The notes under the pieces are model-generated. The model ran no database searches. It was not told the DNA's origin and was given only the letters and a program-made list of their open reading frames with translations. 64,000 bases of DNA from Odiellus spinosus (lineage: Eukaryota > Arthropoda > Arachnida > Opiliones > Phalangiidae). The translations under genes and the position numbers were made by a program. Where the stretch lies: contig OY987228.1 of NCBI GenBank assembly GCA_963920705.1, positions 1,550,001 through 1,614,000 on the forward strand, in the 5' to 3' direction. Positions 10,767 to 21,607 of the stretch are shown here, piece by piece (position 1 is the stretch's first letter; each line of letters opens with the position of its first letter).

Positions 10767-12064
10767 TATCGAAATAATCATTTGTTACAGTTAAAACCAA
10801 TTTTAAATGAAAGATTAAAGTTCGAACGTGTGCCTTTTCTAAGTTTCGTTTAAAAATATTAAGTCTAAGTATTTAAAAATTAATTCTGAAGTTGACCCTT
10901 TTTTTGGTACTTAGCTCTTTTCGCGCATGGCCAAATTCGTAATGTTATTCTATGGGATTTGGTTTTTTGAAAGTGGCTTACCTTTCAGGTTTATTTTCTA
11001 ATACTTCCGGATATTTTTAAAACTTGGATTTTTCGTGTGGTATGAATTAAGATTCGAGCTTTATTTTAAGACTAATTTCATAATAATACACCGATTAGTT
11101 GGCCCACAATCTATTCATGAAAACGGAGGGAACAACAAGGCGGAGAAATAGATTCGCCAAAAACCTAAGCCTAATTTGACAAATTAGGCTTAGGTTTTAT
11201 ATGGATTTTTAAAATCACGAGCAGGAGCGCGCTTGATTTGGACGCTAATGACCTAATTTCTCCTCCTTCATATTTTTGCCGTTTTTATAAATAGACTGTG
11301 GGCAAACTAATCGGTGTAAAATTATGAAATTAATCTTAAATTAAAGCCCGAAAAATATCTGGAAGCATTAGAAAATAAATCTGAAAGGTAAGTCTCTTTC
11401 AAAAAATCTAAATCCCTTGCATCGCAGCTAACTAAAAGAGGAATTATTTGTTACAGTTATAATCACTTTTAAATGGTAGACCAAGGTTCGAATGTTGAAC
11501 TTTTCAAGTTTCATGAATAAATATTTAGTCTAAGTATTTTAAAATTAATTTTGAAGTTGGCTTTTTTGCTAGTTTCGGTCATGGCCAATTCGTAATGTTA
11601 TTCTAATGGATTTGATTTTGTGAAAGTGGCTTACCTTTCAGATTTATTTTCTAATACTTTCAGATATTTTTCAGACTTGAATTTTCCGTGTGGTATGAAT
11701 TAAGTTTCAAACTTTATTTTAAGACTAATTTCATAATTTTACACCAATTAGTTGGCCCACAATCTATTTATGAAAACGGACGAAAAATTAAAGCGGAGAA
11801 ATTGAGTGGGCAAAAACCTAAGCCTTATTTGACAAATTAGGCTTAGGTTTTCTATAGCTTTTTAAATTCACGTGCAGGAGCGCTCTTGGGTATTGAACGC
11901 TAATGACTTAATTTCTCCTCCTTCATATTTTGTGGCCAAACAAATCGGTGTAAAATTATGAAATTAGTCTTAAAATAAAGCCCGAAAAATATCTGGAATC
12001 ATTAGAAAATAAATCTGAAAGGTAAGTCTCGTACAAAAAGTCTAAATCCGATAGAATAACATTA
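10767..12064. repeat. Two tandem ~655-bp units, each with a large palindrome
   Basis: Unit 1 (about 10767-11437) and unit 2 (about 11438-12064) align from the TTTGTTACAGTT start. Each contains a palindromic core (about 10940-11417 and 11595-12064) whose arms share GAAAGTGGCTTACCTTTCAG, TTAGTTGGCCCACA and the central pair CCTAAGCCT / AGGCTTAGG. The second core ends in an inverted TAATGTTATTCT pair. This looks like a MITE amplified together with its left flank. Confidence 0.7.
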
Positions 12065-12139
12065 AGTTTCAATTTCTCCGCCTTAAAACTTAAAAGTACT
12101 CTCATTTTTAAAAATGTGAAAGTCCGAACGACTTGGCAT

Positions 12140-13440
12140 TTCGAACGGCAATAAGGAAGGTATTAACATCCAAAATAATGAAAAAAAAAATTAAATTTAG
12201 TTTAAAGGGTAATGGGAAAAATATGAAGATTTCGCTGCGGCTGTCGGAGGTATTAACATCAAAAATGATGAAAAAATTATTTTAAATTTGGTTTAAGGGC
12301 AATGGGGAAAATATAAAGATTTCGCTGCGGTTGACGGAGGTATTAACATCAAAAATGATGAAAAAATAAATTTTAATTGGGATTAAAGGGCACTGGTAAA
12401 AATGTAGAGATTTGACTGGAATCAAGTGCGGCTGTCGGAGGTATTAACATCTAAAATTATGAAAAAATTAATTTGAATTGGGATTAAAGGGCACTGGTAA
12501 AAATGTAGAGATTTGACTGGAATCAAGTGCGGCTGCCGCAGCTATTAACATCAAAAATTATGAAAAAATTAATTTTAATTGGGAGTAAAGGGCACTGGTA
12601 AAAATGTAGAGATTTGACTGGAATCAAGTGCGGCTGTCGGAGGTATTAACATCTAAAATTATGAAAAAATTAATTTTAATTGGGATTAAAGGGCACTGGT
12701 AAAAATGTAGAGATTTGACTGAATCAAGTGCGGCTGCCGCAGCTATTAACATCAAAAATTATGAAAAAATTATTTTTAATTGGGATTAAAGGGCACTGTT
12801 AAAAATGTAGAGATTTGACTGGAATCAAGTGCGGCTGTCGGAGGTATTAACATCTAAAATTATGAAAAAAATAATTTTAAATTGGGATTAAAGGGCACTG
12901 GTAAAAATGTAGAGATTTGACTGATTCAAGTGCGGCTGCCCCAGCTATTAACATCAAAAATAATAAAAAAAATAATTTTAATTGGGATTAAAGGGCACTG
13001 GTAAAAATGTAGAGATCTGACTGAATCAAGTAAGGCTGCCCCAGCTATTAAAATCAAAAATTGTGAAAAATTAATTTTAATTGGGTTTAAAGGGCAAATG
13101 GCAAAAATGTAGAGATCTGACTGAATCAAGTGAGGCTGCCCCAGCTATTAAAATCAAAAATTATGAAAAAATTAATTTTAATTGGGTTTAAAGGGCAATG
13201 GTAAAAATGTAGAAATTTGACTAAATCAAGTGCGGCTGCGGCAGCTATTAACATCAAAAATTACGAAAAAAATTATTTTAATTGGGTTTAAAGGGCAATG
13301 GTAAAAATGTAAAGATTTGACTGAATCAAGTGCGGCTGCCGCAGCTATTAACATCAAAAATTATGAAAATTTTATTTTAATTGGGTTTAAAAGGCAATGG
13401 TTAAAATGTAGAGATTTGACTGAATCACTTTTTAAAGGGC
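12140..13440. repeat. 101-bp satellite with alternating unit types
   Basis: About twelve to thirteen units of about 101 bp (shorter, about 97 bp, at the left edge) share AAAGGGCACTGGTAAAAATG, GTAGAGATTTGACTG and AATCAAGTGCGGCTG. From 12424 the units alternate between a GTCGGAGGTATTAACATCT form and a GCCGCAGCTATTAACATCA form, so the true repeat there is a dimer of about 202 bp. The alternation fades to the right of about 12930. There are no credible genes. Confidence 0.85.
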
Positions 13441-13481
13441 TAGTCTTTTAATATAGAAGTTAACACTTTCGTGTTAGACTG

Positions 13482-15567
13482 AAGTGACAGATATTATATC
13501 AAAAATGTCTTTGCGAACAAAGACCCAGAAGGACATGTTATGGCCTTGAATGTCTGAAGTGACAGATATTATATCAAAAATGTCTTTGCGAACAAAGACC
13601 CATAAGGACATGTTATGGCCTTGAATGTCTGAAGTGACAGATATTTAATTTTCTTTTAAAACATTAAATTTAAATACAATTAAATTTTCTTTTAAAACAT
13701 GAAATTTAAATATAATTAGATTTTCTTTTAAAACGAAATTTAAATATAATCACAATCTGGCACGATTTAGAGTTTCAAATTTCAAAACAACTGATTTTAT
13801 TCACTCGGAAATATTTAAGAAAAAACATAACAAACGATTTTCTCCCATTGACGCTTAACATTAAATTTCGCTTAATTATTTTTCAGGGATTACGTGTCAA
13901 ACAAAACGAAACTTTTCGTTCGATAGAAAAATTTACTTAATTTAGCATTGGCTTTAGGCATAGAATCTAAGTTCTATGATCTGATCTCATACCTTAATTG
14001 GATTATGTTTTCTATGGATAATGTTTTATTATAACTCCTCGACTTCAGTCGAGGCAATTCGTTCATGTTAGCTTATGAATGCTTATACAAGGAATTTAAA
14101 GGGAATAAAAATTCCCCATATTTTAATTTTTAATCTATTTTGCAAACGAACAAACCAAATCCATGGATAATGTTTTATTATAACTCCTCGACTTTAGTCG
14201 AGTCAATTCGTTAATGTTAGCTTATGAATGCTTATACAAGGAATTTAAAGGGAATAAAAAATCCCCATATTTTAATTTTTAATCTAGGTTGCAAACGAAC
14301 AAACCTAATCCATGAATAATATTTTGTTATAACTCCTCGACTTTAGTCGAGGCAATTCATTCATGTTAGCTTATGGATGCTTATACAAGGAATTTAAAGG
14401 GAAAAAAATTCCCCATATTTTAATTTTTAATCTAGGTTGCAAACGAACAAACCTAATCCATGGATAATGATTTATTACAACTCCTCGACTTTAGTTGAGA
14501 AAATTCGTTCATGTTGTTAGCTTATGAATGCTTATAAAAGGAATTTAAAGGGAATAAAAATTCCCCATATTTTAATTTTTGATTTAGGTTGCAAACCAAC
14601 AAACCTAATTCATGGATAATGTTTTATTATAACTCCTAATAACTAATTAGTGGTCACTTATGGAAATCATCATTTAAATTGTACGGTTTTAATGAAAAGA
14701 AAAATGAAAGTATTACAATTTATTTGAAAACCTTATCCGCTCTAAAATTCGTCGCTTTGAAATTCTCTTCCCTTGCGCGCACAATATAGCTTTGAAAGTA
14801 CAAATTGCTATGGTTTGCGTCGTCTGCTAAGTTAAAGAAGGTGACTTTAAACGGGCTTTAAAAAACACATTTCCCTTGATCATATACCCATTCCAATAAA
14901 CCGGCGAGTATTTTTAACGATCCTTTCAATTGCGAGTCGTGGAAATTCGGGTTAAATTAAGAAAACAAAAAGTGGACTCGCGTTATACTGAAAAATAACA
15001 GTTCAATGCACGTTTTCCCTGAAAAATAATTAAGCGAAATTTAATGTTAAGCGTCAATGGGAGAAAATCGTCTGTTATGTTTTTTCTTAAATATTTCCGA
15101 GTGAATAAAATCAGTTGTTTTGAAATTTGAAACTCTAAATCGTGCCAGATTGTGATTATATTTAAATTTCGTTTTAAAAGAAAATCTAATTATATTTAAA
15201 TTTCATGTTTTAAAAGAAAATTTAATTGTATTTAAATTTAATGTTTTAAAAGAAAATTAAATATCTGTCACTTCAGACATTCAAGGCCATAACATGTCCT
15301 TCTGGGTCTTTCTTCGCAAAGACATTTTTTATATAATATCTGTCACTTCAGACATTCAAGGCCATAACATGTCCTTCTGGGTCTTTGTTCGCAAAGACAT
15401 TTTTGATATAATATCTGTCACTTCAGACATTCAAGGCCATAACATCTCCTTCTGGGTCTTTCTTCGCAAAGACATTTTTTATATAATATCTGTCACTTCA
15501 GACATTCAAGGCCATAACATGTCCTTCTGGGTCTTTGTTCGCAAAGACATTTTTGATATAATATACT
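13482..15567. mobile_element. Foldback-type element with 0.4-0.55 kb inverted arms
   Basis: Sequence 13482-13890 returns as its reverse complement at 15014-15567. Each arm starts with tandem units of about 75-83 bp (CTTCAGACATTCAAGG, CATAACATGTCCTTCTGGG, TTCGCAAAGACATTTTT): two on the left, four on the right. Next comes a stretch of TTTAAATTT...TTTTAAAAGAAAAT repeats, then a unique arm section containing TCGTGCCAGATTGTG. The middle holds an independent 149-bp tandem array. It has no transposase. Long arms made of subrepeats are the hallmark of FB/Galileo-like elements. I did not find a clear target duplication. Confidence 0.7.
14014..14640. repeat. 149-bp tandem array inside the foldback element
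   Basis: Four units of 148-152 bp start at about 14014, 14163, 14312 and 14460, with a partial fifth at 14612. Shared blocks are ATGGATAATGTTTTATTATA, CTCCTCGACTTTAGTCGAG (itself a short palindrome) and AAAGGGAATAAAAATTCCCC. Confidence 0.85.
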
Positions 15568-16199
15568 AAGGGGTCAGTCGCCCCTCTTGCTTATTAACTT
15601 GAAGCTAAAATTTAATAAAATCCTACCTTTAAAGTCGAATTTGAAGGAGTTGAGTTTTAACGTTCGTAATCCAACAGAATGTCAACTTTCAAAATGCCTT
15701 CTGGTTCCAACAGCATGGTCCCTCGCAAATGGCCAATGGCGCTGCCAAACGAAAGTTAAATACCTGAAAATTAGGCCAGATTAATTTTTTTTTAAATAAA
15801 ACAAAGGCTAAAAACTGACACCTAGTAAAAGCAATCGTACCTAATTTAACAATGCCACAATCACGGCTCAGTTAACCGAAAAAGTAGCAGACACCAAAAC
15901 TAAATCAGAGGTACCTCTACCATCCATGGGCAGGATGAGAAATAAGGGTTCACATCAAATATACAGAAGGTGACGTCTCCTATACACGCGAGTTTCGAGC
16001 CCTTGGTGTCTCCAATCCAACCAAATTTTGTTTTTGAAATTCTAGAGATGTTCAGCAACAGCTGATTGGCTCTAAGAAAAGCCCCTCCCTAGGCTCCCTT
16101 CTCCCTATTCCAAACTGGCGTCTGCTTGCTTATATACTTGGCTTAGTCCTAGTCCTTAACTCCCCTTACCAAAAAACTTTAGTCTTAAGAGGTCTTGAT
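15568..16199. other. No gene recognised
   Basis: Unique-looking sequence with one 65-codon open frame (15587-15784) that has no family features. A CT-rich stretch around 16080-16170 (GCCCCTCCCTAGGCTCCC) followed by TTATATACTTGG at about 16130 resembles promoter or LINE 5' sequence, but this is only an impression. Confidence 0.4.
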
Positions 16200-16512
16200 T
16201 CATACTCGTTTTCTCTCACTCAGCAAGAGCCCTTTAGAAAGTAACATGTTATGAAGAGCCACTACGTCACTTTCAAGATTTATTAGGAGAGAATCAATAT
16301 TATGATTAGAGTTAAGGACGGCATCATCGTCTGCGTATTCTATTGAAATTGACGAGTTTAAGGCGTTATTATTATCACCTGTATAAAAGTTAAAAAGTAA
16401 GGGACCAAGGACACTACCCTGAGGGACATCCAATTTTATAGGAAGTGGTATTGAGCTTACCCCATTTATTACTACCACTTGAATCCATGCGCTTAAGTAT
16501 GACGTTGTAGCG
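16200..16512 (-). pseudogene. LINE reverse transcriptase fragment
   Basis: The minus-strand frame reads SYLSAWIQVVVINGVSS, then LDVPQGSVLGPLLFNFYTGD and SIEYADDDAVL. VPQGSVLGPLLF and YADD are reverse transcriptase blocks 4 and 5 of non-LTR retrotransposons (Jockey/CR1/RTE-like clades). The frame ends soon after, in SESDVVALHNMLLSKGL-like sequence corresponding to the segment before the thumb (DL..L..W...N.L.LN.KK). Only about 100 of some 900 residues remain, so this is a 5'- and 3'-truncated relic. The clade cannot be decided from this piece. Confidence 0.85.
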
Positions 16513-17001
16513 GAAGCAATTAACTTTAATTTCGAGACACTCTAGGCCTATTCCTGATAATTCTTTCGTTGCTCTCCCCTACCATACTTAATCTAAAATC
16601 AATTTATACTAATAAAAATCATAGGTTAAAGTGCATTGTGATTAGTGACCTTTGTTCTTGTGGCTCGTTTTTGTTATCATTGTACATTTTTTTGCACCAT
16701 TGTCCAACTTCTGAGATAAAAAGAAGCTGCACCGTTGAAAAGGAGGAGTTATTTGTTAGGACGGGGAAGGGTATACTAAATACCAGTGGATAGTAATTTA
16801 GGAGGAAAATAAAAGTTTCTATCAGTTATTAGTAATGCTTTTAATTATATAGTTAAAGAGTGAGTAGTAATGATCTCATCACGTCATTAGCCTCGCTGGT
16901 GAATCTATCCTTTCTAGTCCGTCCGCCTCTCCAAGCTTTTATATGAGCCAACGGCATCCCGGCCTGGTAAACATCTCCACAGAATCCGTTATATAATTAT
17001 T

Positions 17002-17019
17002 TGGCGCCCAAACAGGGGC
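17002..17019 (+). other. Probable lysine-tRNA primer-binding site of a Gypsy fossil
   Basis: TGGCGCCCAAACAGGGGC matches the classical lysine-tRNA primer-binding site at 16 of 18 positions. It follows an ATATAATTA end typical of Gypsy LTRs, so an LTR probably lies at about 16.75-17.0 kb. The Gag relic at 18.58 kb is on the same strand and could belong to the same element, with the intervening leader now full of repeats. From 17020 to 17420 I see no gene. Confidence 0.5.
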
Positions 17020-17420
17020 TGGGATTAGATTAAATAAATGAGACTTCGTTGAATTTTGATATTATTTTAACTATATAATCATTTCGCGGGAAATGCCGCA
17101 GAAAAGACCATTGTCGTTAGCTTGCGCGTTCATGGAACCAAACTGAAGATAAGAAAAAGCTACTTTTCACGCCTTCAGGTTCAAGGTATTTGCACGTTCA
17201 GACAATTTCACCATAAGGTTCAGCATACCACCAGGTTTCAACCGTTCAGAGACAACTAGGCGAGGAACGAGTGGAGCCTGAAGCGGGTCGTAAACGAAGA
17301 AGGAAACCAAGCAATGGTAGAAATAACAAGATGGGCAAGCCCATAATAAGCCACACCACTTATTATATGAAACAGGATACAAAAATAGTTTCCGCATAAA
17401 CCGGAAACAGGTAGAGAGTC

Positions 17421-17632
17421 AAGTCAAACATTTTCATTTTTCAAGTCAAACTTTTTCATTTTTCAAGTCAAACTTTTTCATTTTTCAAGTCAAACTTTTT
17501 CATTTTTCAAGTCAAACTTTTTCATTTTTCAAGTCAAACTTTTTCATTTTTCAAGTCAAACTTTTTCATTTTTCAAGTCAAACTTTTTCATTTTTCAAGT
17601 CAAACTTTTTCATTTTTCAAGTCAAACTTTAT
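17421..17632. repeat. 22-bp minisatellite
   Basis: About ten almost perfect head-to-tail copies of a 22-bp unit (AAGTCAAACTTTTTCATTTT plus TC). There are no spacers, so it is not CRISPR-like. The high identity points to recent expansion or ongoing slippage. Confidence 0.95.
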
Positions 17633-17809
17633 TTTTAAATAAGCATCCTCCGTGTTATAAGTTTGGCATCCTCCATTGTTTTTAATGTTTTCCATCCTCC
17701 AAGTTTTAAAAGACTTTTAGCTTGGTTTTGTCATACGCGACTTCCTGTTTCTTGGTTTAAAAATAATTTAATATTTGCTTATATAGAACGTGTGGCAAGC
17801 TTTAGTCAT

Positions 17810-17896
17810 AGTGCCGTGGTCGAGCGGTTAAAGCCGTCAAATATACGCAATTTTAATAATCAATGACAATCCAGGTTCGAACCCTGGTGGGGTCAA
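17810..17896 (+). repeat. tRNA-derived SINE head
   Basis: An A-box-like TGGTCGAGCGGTTAAAGC (17819) and a B box GGTTCGAACCC (17872) are spaced as in a pol III promoter, and the T arm CCAGG-TTCGAAC-CCTGG is perfect. The acceptor stem does not pair and the anticodon arm cannot be folded, so this is not a working tRNA. An A-rich tail follows (AAAAAGGATAAAAAAAATG). A serine- or leucine-type tRNA ancestor is suggested by GAGCGGTTAA. Confidence 0.6.
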
Positions 17897-18084
17897 AAAG
17901 GATAAAAAAAATGTAATAGGATAAGATGGAAAGAGAATGAGTAGACGAATGTATTTCATTACTTTGATCAGTCAAATTAATGTAGTAATTAGTAATTTAC
18001 ATTTACTTAAAAGCTATTTATGCGTTATTTGTGGTTTAAACCTACACGATTACTCATTTTTCTACTCGATGACGATTTTCGTCA

Positions 18085-18150
18085 TTTCTTGAGACATCTG
18101 ACTTCAGACTTCTGACTTCAGACATCAGACTTCAGACTTCAGACAGCACG
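18085..18150. repeat. Short ACTTCAGAC tandem repeat
   Basis: Six or so imperfect copies of a 7-13 bp motif (CATCTGACTTCAGACTTCTG and variants) form a short minisatellite between the SINE head and the Gag relic. Confidence 0.8.
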
Positions 18151-18579
18151 GGTCATAGTAAGAGCCTACACCACTGAAGTGGTGTGGCTAAAAATCGAGC
18201 ACCAAAGATGACTGAGAGTTTGTTACATCTCCATATCCTATTTTTCTCAGTGGTACACCCTTTCCTACTCCTGGACATAATGTTTTCAATGGGAATAGTA
18301 GACAAAGGCCTAAATCGAATAGTAAGCAAACAAACTGCTTTTTTCCGAATAAAAAAATAGTTAATAAATTACTCCAGACATCTTGGACATTTTCGTCTAG
18401 TCAACAACTTATTATAATTAGGCCCCGTTTTCCCTATAAGCCTACTATACCTCAGCAATCTATACCATTACCACCTATATTACAGCCAGTGGTAGTGCAA
18501 ACTGTTCCATTCTCTAGTGGTAGCGTCACAGAGTAATTTAGTACAAAGTCCAGTGCGAGCGGCTGGATATAAGCCCTCT

Positions 18580-18885
18580 ATATCTAATTTCCAATTTTCA
18601 GGAGATAAGGAAGAGGTAATGAAATTTTTATTCCAATTATAGTCCTTTCAGAAAAGTAACACTGAGCTATTAAACATTATACCTAGTTGCTTAAAAAACA
18701 GGGCTTTAGTTTGGTATCGTAAAGATTAACTCTTTGATAGGATTCCTTAGTAAATTAAGAGAAATATTTCTAACAGTAACACAAGAACAACAAATAGAGA
18801 CTGAAATCCTACAATCAAAACAAATGGCTAACGAACCGGTGGTAGCTTTTATTGAGCTAATACAAAATCTTAATTTAATGACTTA
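18580..18885 (+). pseudogene. gag: Gypsy-type Gag relic
   Basis: Plus-strand frames contain SNFQFSGDKEEVMKFLF, then ALVWYR and FIGFLSKLREIFLTVTQEQQIETEILQSKQM, a typical Gypsy capsid pattern (F.G......FL, A..W.R, F...L...F....E...EI...KQ...E.V..FI). It is a broken fossil with a few breaks. It lies downstream of the primer-binding site at 17.0 kb on the same strand. Confidence 0.55.
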
Positions 18886-18894
18886 ACCCTTACG

Positions 18895-19065
18895 GAAAAA
18901 AGTTTATCTGATCTGAAGAAGTCTTCAAGAACACTACAGAAGTATCGGGGAAGTCTTTAAGACTTCGCCAAGACTTATTGACAAAATGGAAGACTTCCCC
19001 AAGACCTCTTAAGACTACATAAGACACCCGAAAGACTTCACCAACCTTTTTTGGTAAGGGAAGAC
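18895..19065. repeat. AAGACTT-type palindromic minisatellite
   Basis: Many interspersed direct and inverted AAGACTT / AAGTCTT words (for example GGAAGTCTTTAAGACTTCGCC) give a hairpin-forming stretch that ends the Gag relic. It may be a small MITE inserted there. Confidence 0.6.
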
Positions 19066-19249
19066 TCCAATTCCTCAAGCCAAATTATATTATTATCTAG
19101 TTAAAAATATGAAACCTGAGAGTTGATTCTTATCATCTGAATGCACTAATATAGATACACTGGAAAGTAGCGTAGAGAATGTAGTAGTAAAAAACAAAGC
19201 TTACAAAAATTCTGTCTTGGCTGCATCTCAATACAAGGGTTTCGATGGA

Positions 19250-20460
19250 ACGTAATGATATAATGGGTTGTTAATTATTCCTAATACTGCTTCCTTTAAC
19301 TCTTGGAAAGCCTGTTCACACTCCTCGGACCAATGCCACCGTATTTTCTTTCGTTTGAGCTTGTATAAGGCTGCAGCTAATTCCGCATACTTGGGGATAA
19401 AACTGCTATGCCACCCTGTAAAACCTAGAAACCTCTGTAGGGATTTAACGTTAAAAGGTCAAGGTAAAGATTTAATTACTGCTGTTTTGTCTGGATTTAT
19501 ATGTAAGCCTTCTTCATCCACAATATGTCCTAAAATTAATGCCTTGTTTCGTGCGAAAAAGCATTTAGACATATTAAGGGTAAAACCGGCTGACTGCACT
19601 TTACGGAAAACATATTCGAGGGCTCGCAGATGTTCTGCCCACGATTTCAAGGCTACGACTAAATCGCCTAAATACACTGCAATATCAAACCCTGCCTTGT
19701 CCCTAAAGAAGGTATCTACAGCTTTCTGAAAGGTCGTAGGGGCATTGCAAAATCCGAAGGGCATGACTAAATATTCAAATTTCCCAATGGGAGAAACGAA
19801 AGCGGTCTTATTTTTACTCTTAGGGTCCATAGGTACCTAAAAATAGCCTAATTCCAAGTCTAAAGTAGATCTATATCGGGGACTCTAAGTCGAATAGAAT
19901 ACCGGCTATATCAGGTAAAGGATACGGATTCTTTTTAATTAATTTATTTAAAGCTCGGTAATCTATACACATGCGCCACCCTCCCTTCTTAGGAACTTAA
20001 CATATGTTAGAGGACCAAGGGCTATTTGATGGCTGCATTAACCCTTCAGCTAATAATTTGTCTATATGCTCTTTAATTATGGCCCTTTGAGCGAGTGATA
20101 TTTTTCAAGGGTAGGCCTTACATTTTGCTTCTTTACCAGTGTCTTTAATGCGAGAGGTAATGTCTGTACGACCTAATTTTCCGGAGATCAAAGTAGGGAA
20201 TTGTTCAAACAAGAGCCAAAGTTCTTGTTTTTGTATAGGCGTAACAGAACTATTCTCCACAGCAGAGTTAACTATAGTAGAAATGTCTGTATCTAAAGTT
20301 GGAAGAGTGGGTACGGGAGCGTTAACTAGTGAGAATTTGTTATTAACTAGTTTAAAATTTTGTCCTTATAATTAATAATGACTTGATGTTGTAAGAAAAA
20401 AACATGACCCAAAATAACAGGCAATAAAGGCTCGGTACCAGTATAAATTCATGAGTAAAT
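19250..20460 (-). pseudogene. pol: Ty3/Gypsy pol fragment (RT and RNase H start)
   Basis: On the minus strand, a linker region at about 20.1-20.4 kb leads into reverse transcriptase blocks: a CIDYRALNKLIKKNPYPLPD-like block at about 19.97 kb, KTAFVSPIGKFEYLVMPFGF and CNAPTTFQKAVDTFF in the frame at 19459-19830, the active-site region shortly after, then LGHIVDEEGLHINPDK. Tether/RNase H start (KLKRKKIRWHWSEECEQAF) follows near 19.33 kb. It is an old fossil with several breaks, opposite in orientation to the Gag relic at 18.6 kb and so a different insertion. Confidence 0.85.
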
Positions 20461-20486
20461 AAGATATTACGGTGGGCAGGCATTAG

Positions 20487-20850
20487 TCCGACTTATCATA
20501 TGTCCGACCCTAAATAAGTCCGACAGTTATAACTCCGACTGGTCGGACATATGAAAAACTCGTTAGTCCGACTTCCGGAGGTCCGACTCTCCGTTTGTGC
20601 GACTCTCCGTTACTCCGACTCTTCGTAAGTCCGACTCAATTTGAGAGTCGGAGTAATGAGTTTTGCGTTAGTCCGACTCTCATTTAGTCCGACTCTTCGT
20701 GAATCCGACTAAATTTCAGAGTCGGAGTAATGAGTTTTCCTTTAGTCCGACTATCCTTTAGCCCTACTCTTCGTAAGTCCGACTAAATTTTAGAGTCGGA
20801 GTAACGAGTTTTTCGTTAGTCCGACTCTCCGTTTGTCCGACTCTTCGTGT
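20487..20850. repeat. Palindromic AGTCCGAC satellite
   Basis: Units of about 65-77 bp are built from AGTCCGACT words and their reverse complement AGTCGGAGTAATGAG, so every unit can form a hairpin. Roughly four larger repeats can be followed. The stretch 20851-21181 up to the Polinton end holds nothing recognisable. Confidence 0.8.
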
Positions 20851-21181
20851 AAGCACCGATGAACGACGGTTTTAAAAAAAGGGAAACATTTCAATGCATT
20901 GTAAGGAAATTTAAACTACGTTGTATTCCTTGACTCAAAATAAAGTTAATCTAAAGGTACTGGTCCGGGTATCCGCTAAGTTTTCACTATTTGGGCTTGC
21001 GGTAAAAAAATTATAATAAGTTCGTTTTCTAGTCTAAGGATTTACAAGGTATTTAAATAATCAAAACTAATTTTATAAGTTGCCAAATCAAATTATACAT
21101 TTATTCATAAACAAATTAAGTTATTGAAATGTTAAAATTAGCCTAGTACGTACGTAAGTAGTATTATCCTACACTTCGAGC

Positions 21182-21381
21182 TAACTCCCGCATTCCTCAC
21201 CAGTGGCGCTGCGATCGCTTTTCGCTGAATCATAGCTTTGACCAGGCATGAGCGGAAAAAATAGCTAGAAAGGCCTCTGACGGTTATTCATCACAGTTTG
21301 ACAGGTAAATAGATCAACACGTAAACCAATCAACAACAAAGGGAGAATAAAGTCTCTTCAAAGGGAGACTGAAACGTTTTT
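21182..21381 (+). repeat. Polinton left terminal inverted repeat
   Basis: It starts TAACTCCCGCATTCCTCACC and matches the right end in reverse complement over 200 bp with two substitutions. An inner part contains AAAGGGAGA twice. Confidence 0.95.
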
Positions 21382-21607
21382 CCGTTGGATCATAGTTCGG
21401 GCCATCCAGGTGTGTTGTTCCCAGGGACGAAGAGGGTCAGAGGTCAAAAAGGGAAAGTGAACCACCGCACCCCCCCCCCTGAACAGTAATAATTGAAGTC
21501 AATTTGAAGTAATATAAGAAAGGATTTTTATAATCAATCTTATAAAGACAGGGATATTGGAGGGGAATGGTAACACCTTGTATATACAAAGTATCTATTT
21601 ATTAAAC

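Noticed and set aside
12926-13129. 67-codon minus-strand frame
   Set aside because: It spans two satellite units and repeats itself with the 101-bp period.
15294-15569. 91-codon frame MSFWVFLRKDIF...
   Set aside because: A translation of the tandem subrepeats in the right arm of the foldback element.
17421-17632. CRISPR-like array
   Set aside because: Units are directly contiguous with no variable spacers, and the setting is eukaryotic; it is a minisatellite.
17810-17896. A functional tRNA gene
   Set aside because: The T arm and boxes are good, but the acceptor stem has at most a few weak pairs and no anticodon arm folds; SINE head is a better explanation.
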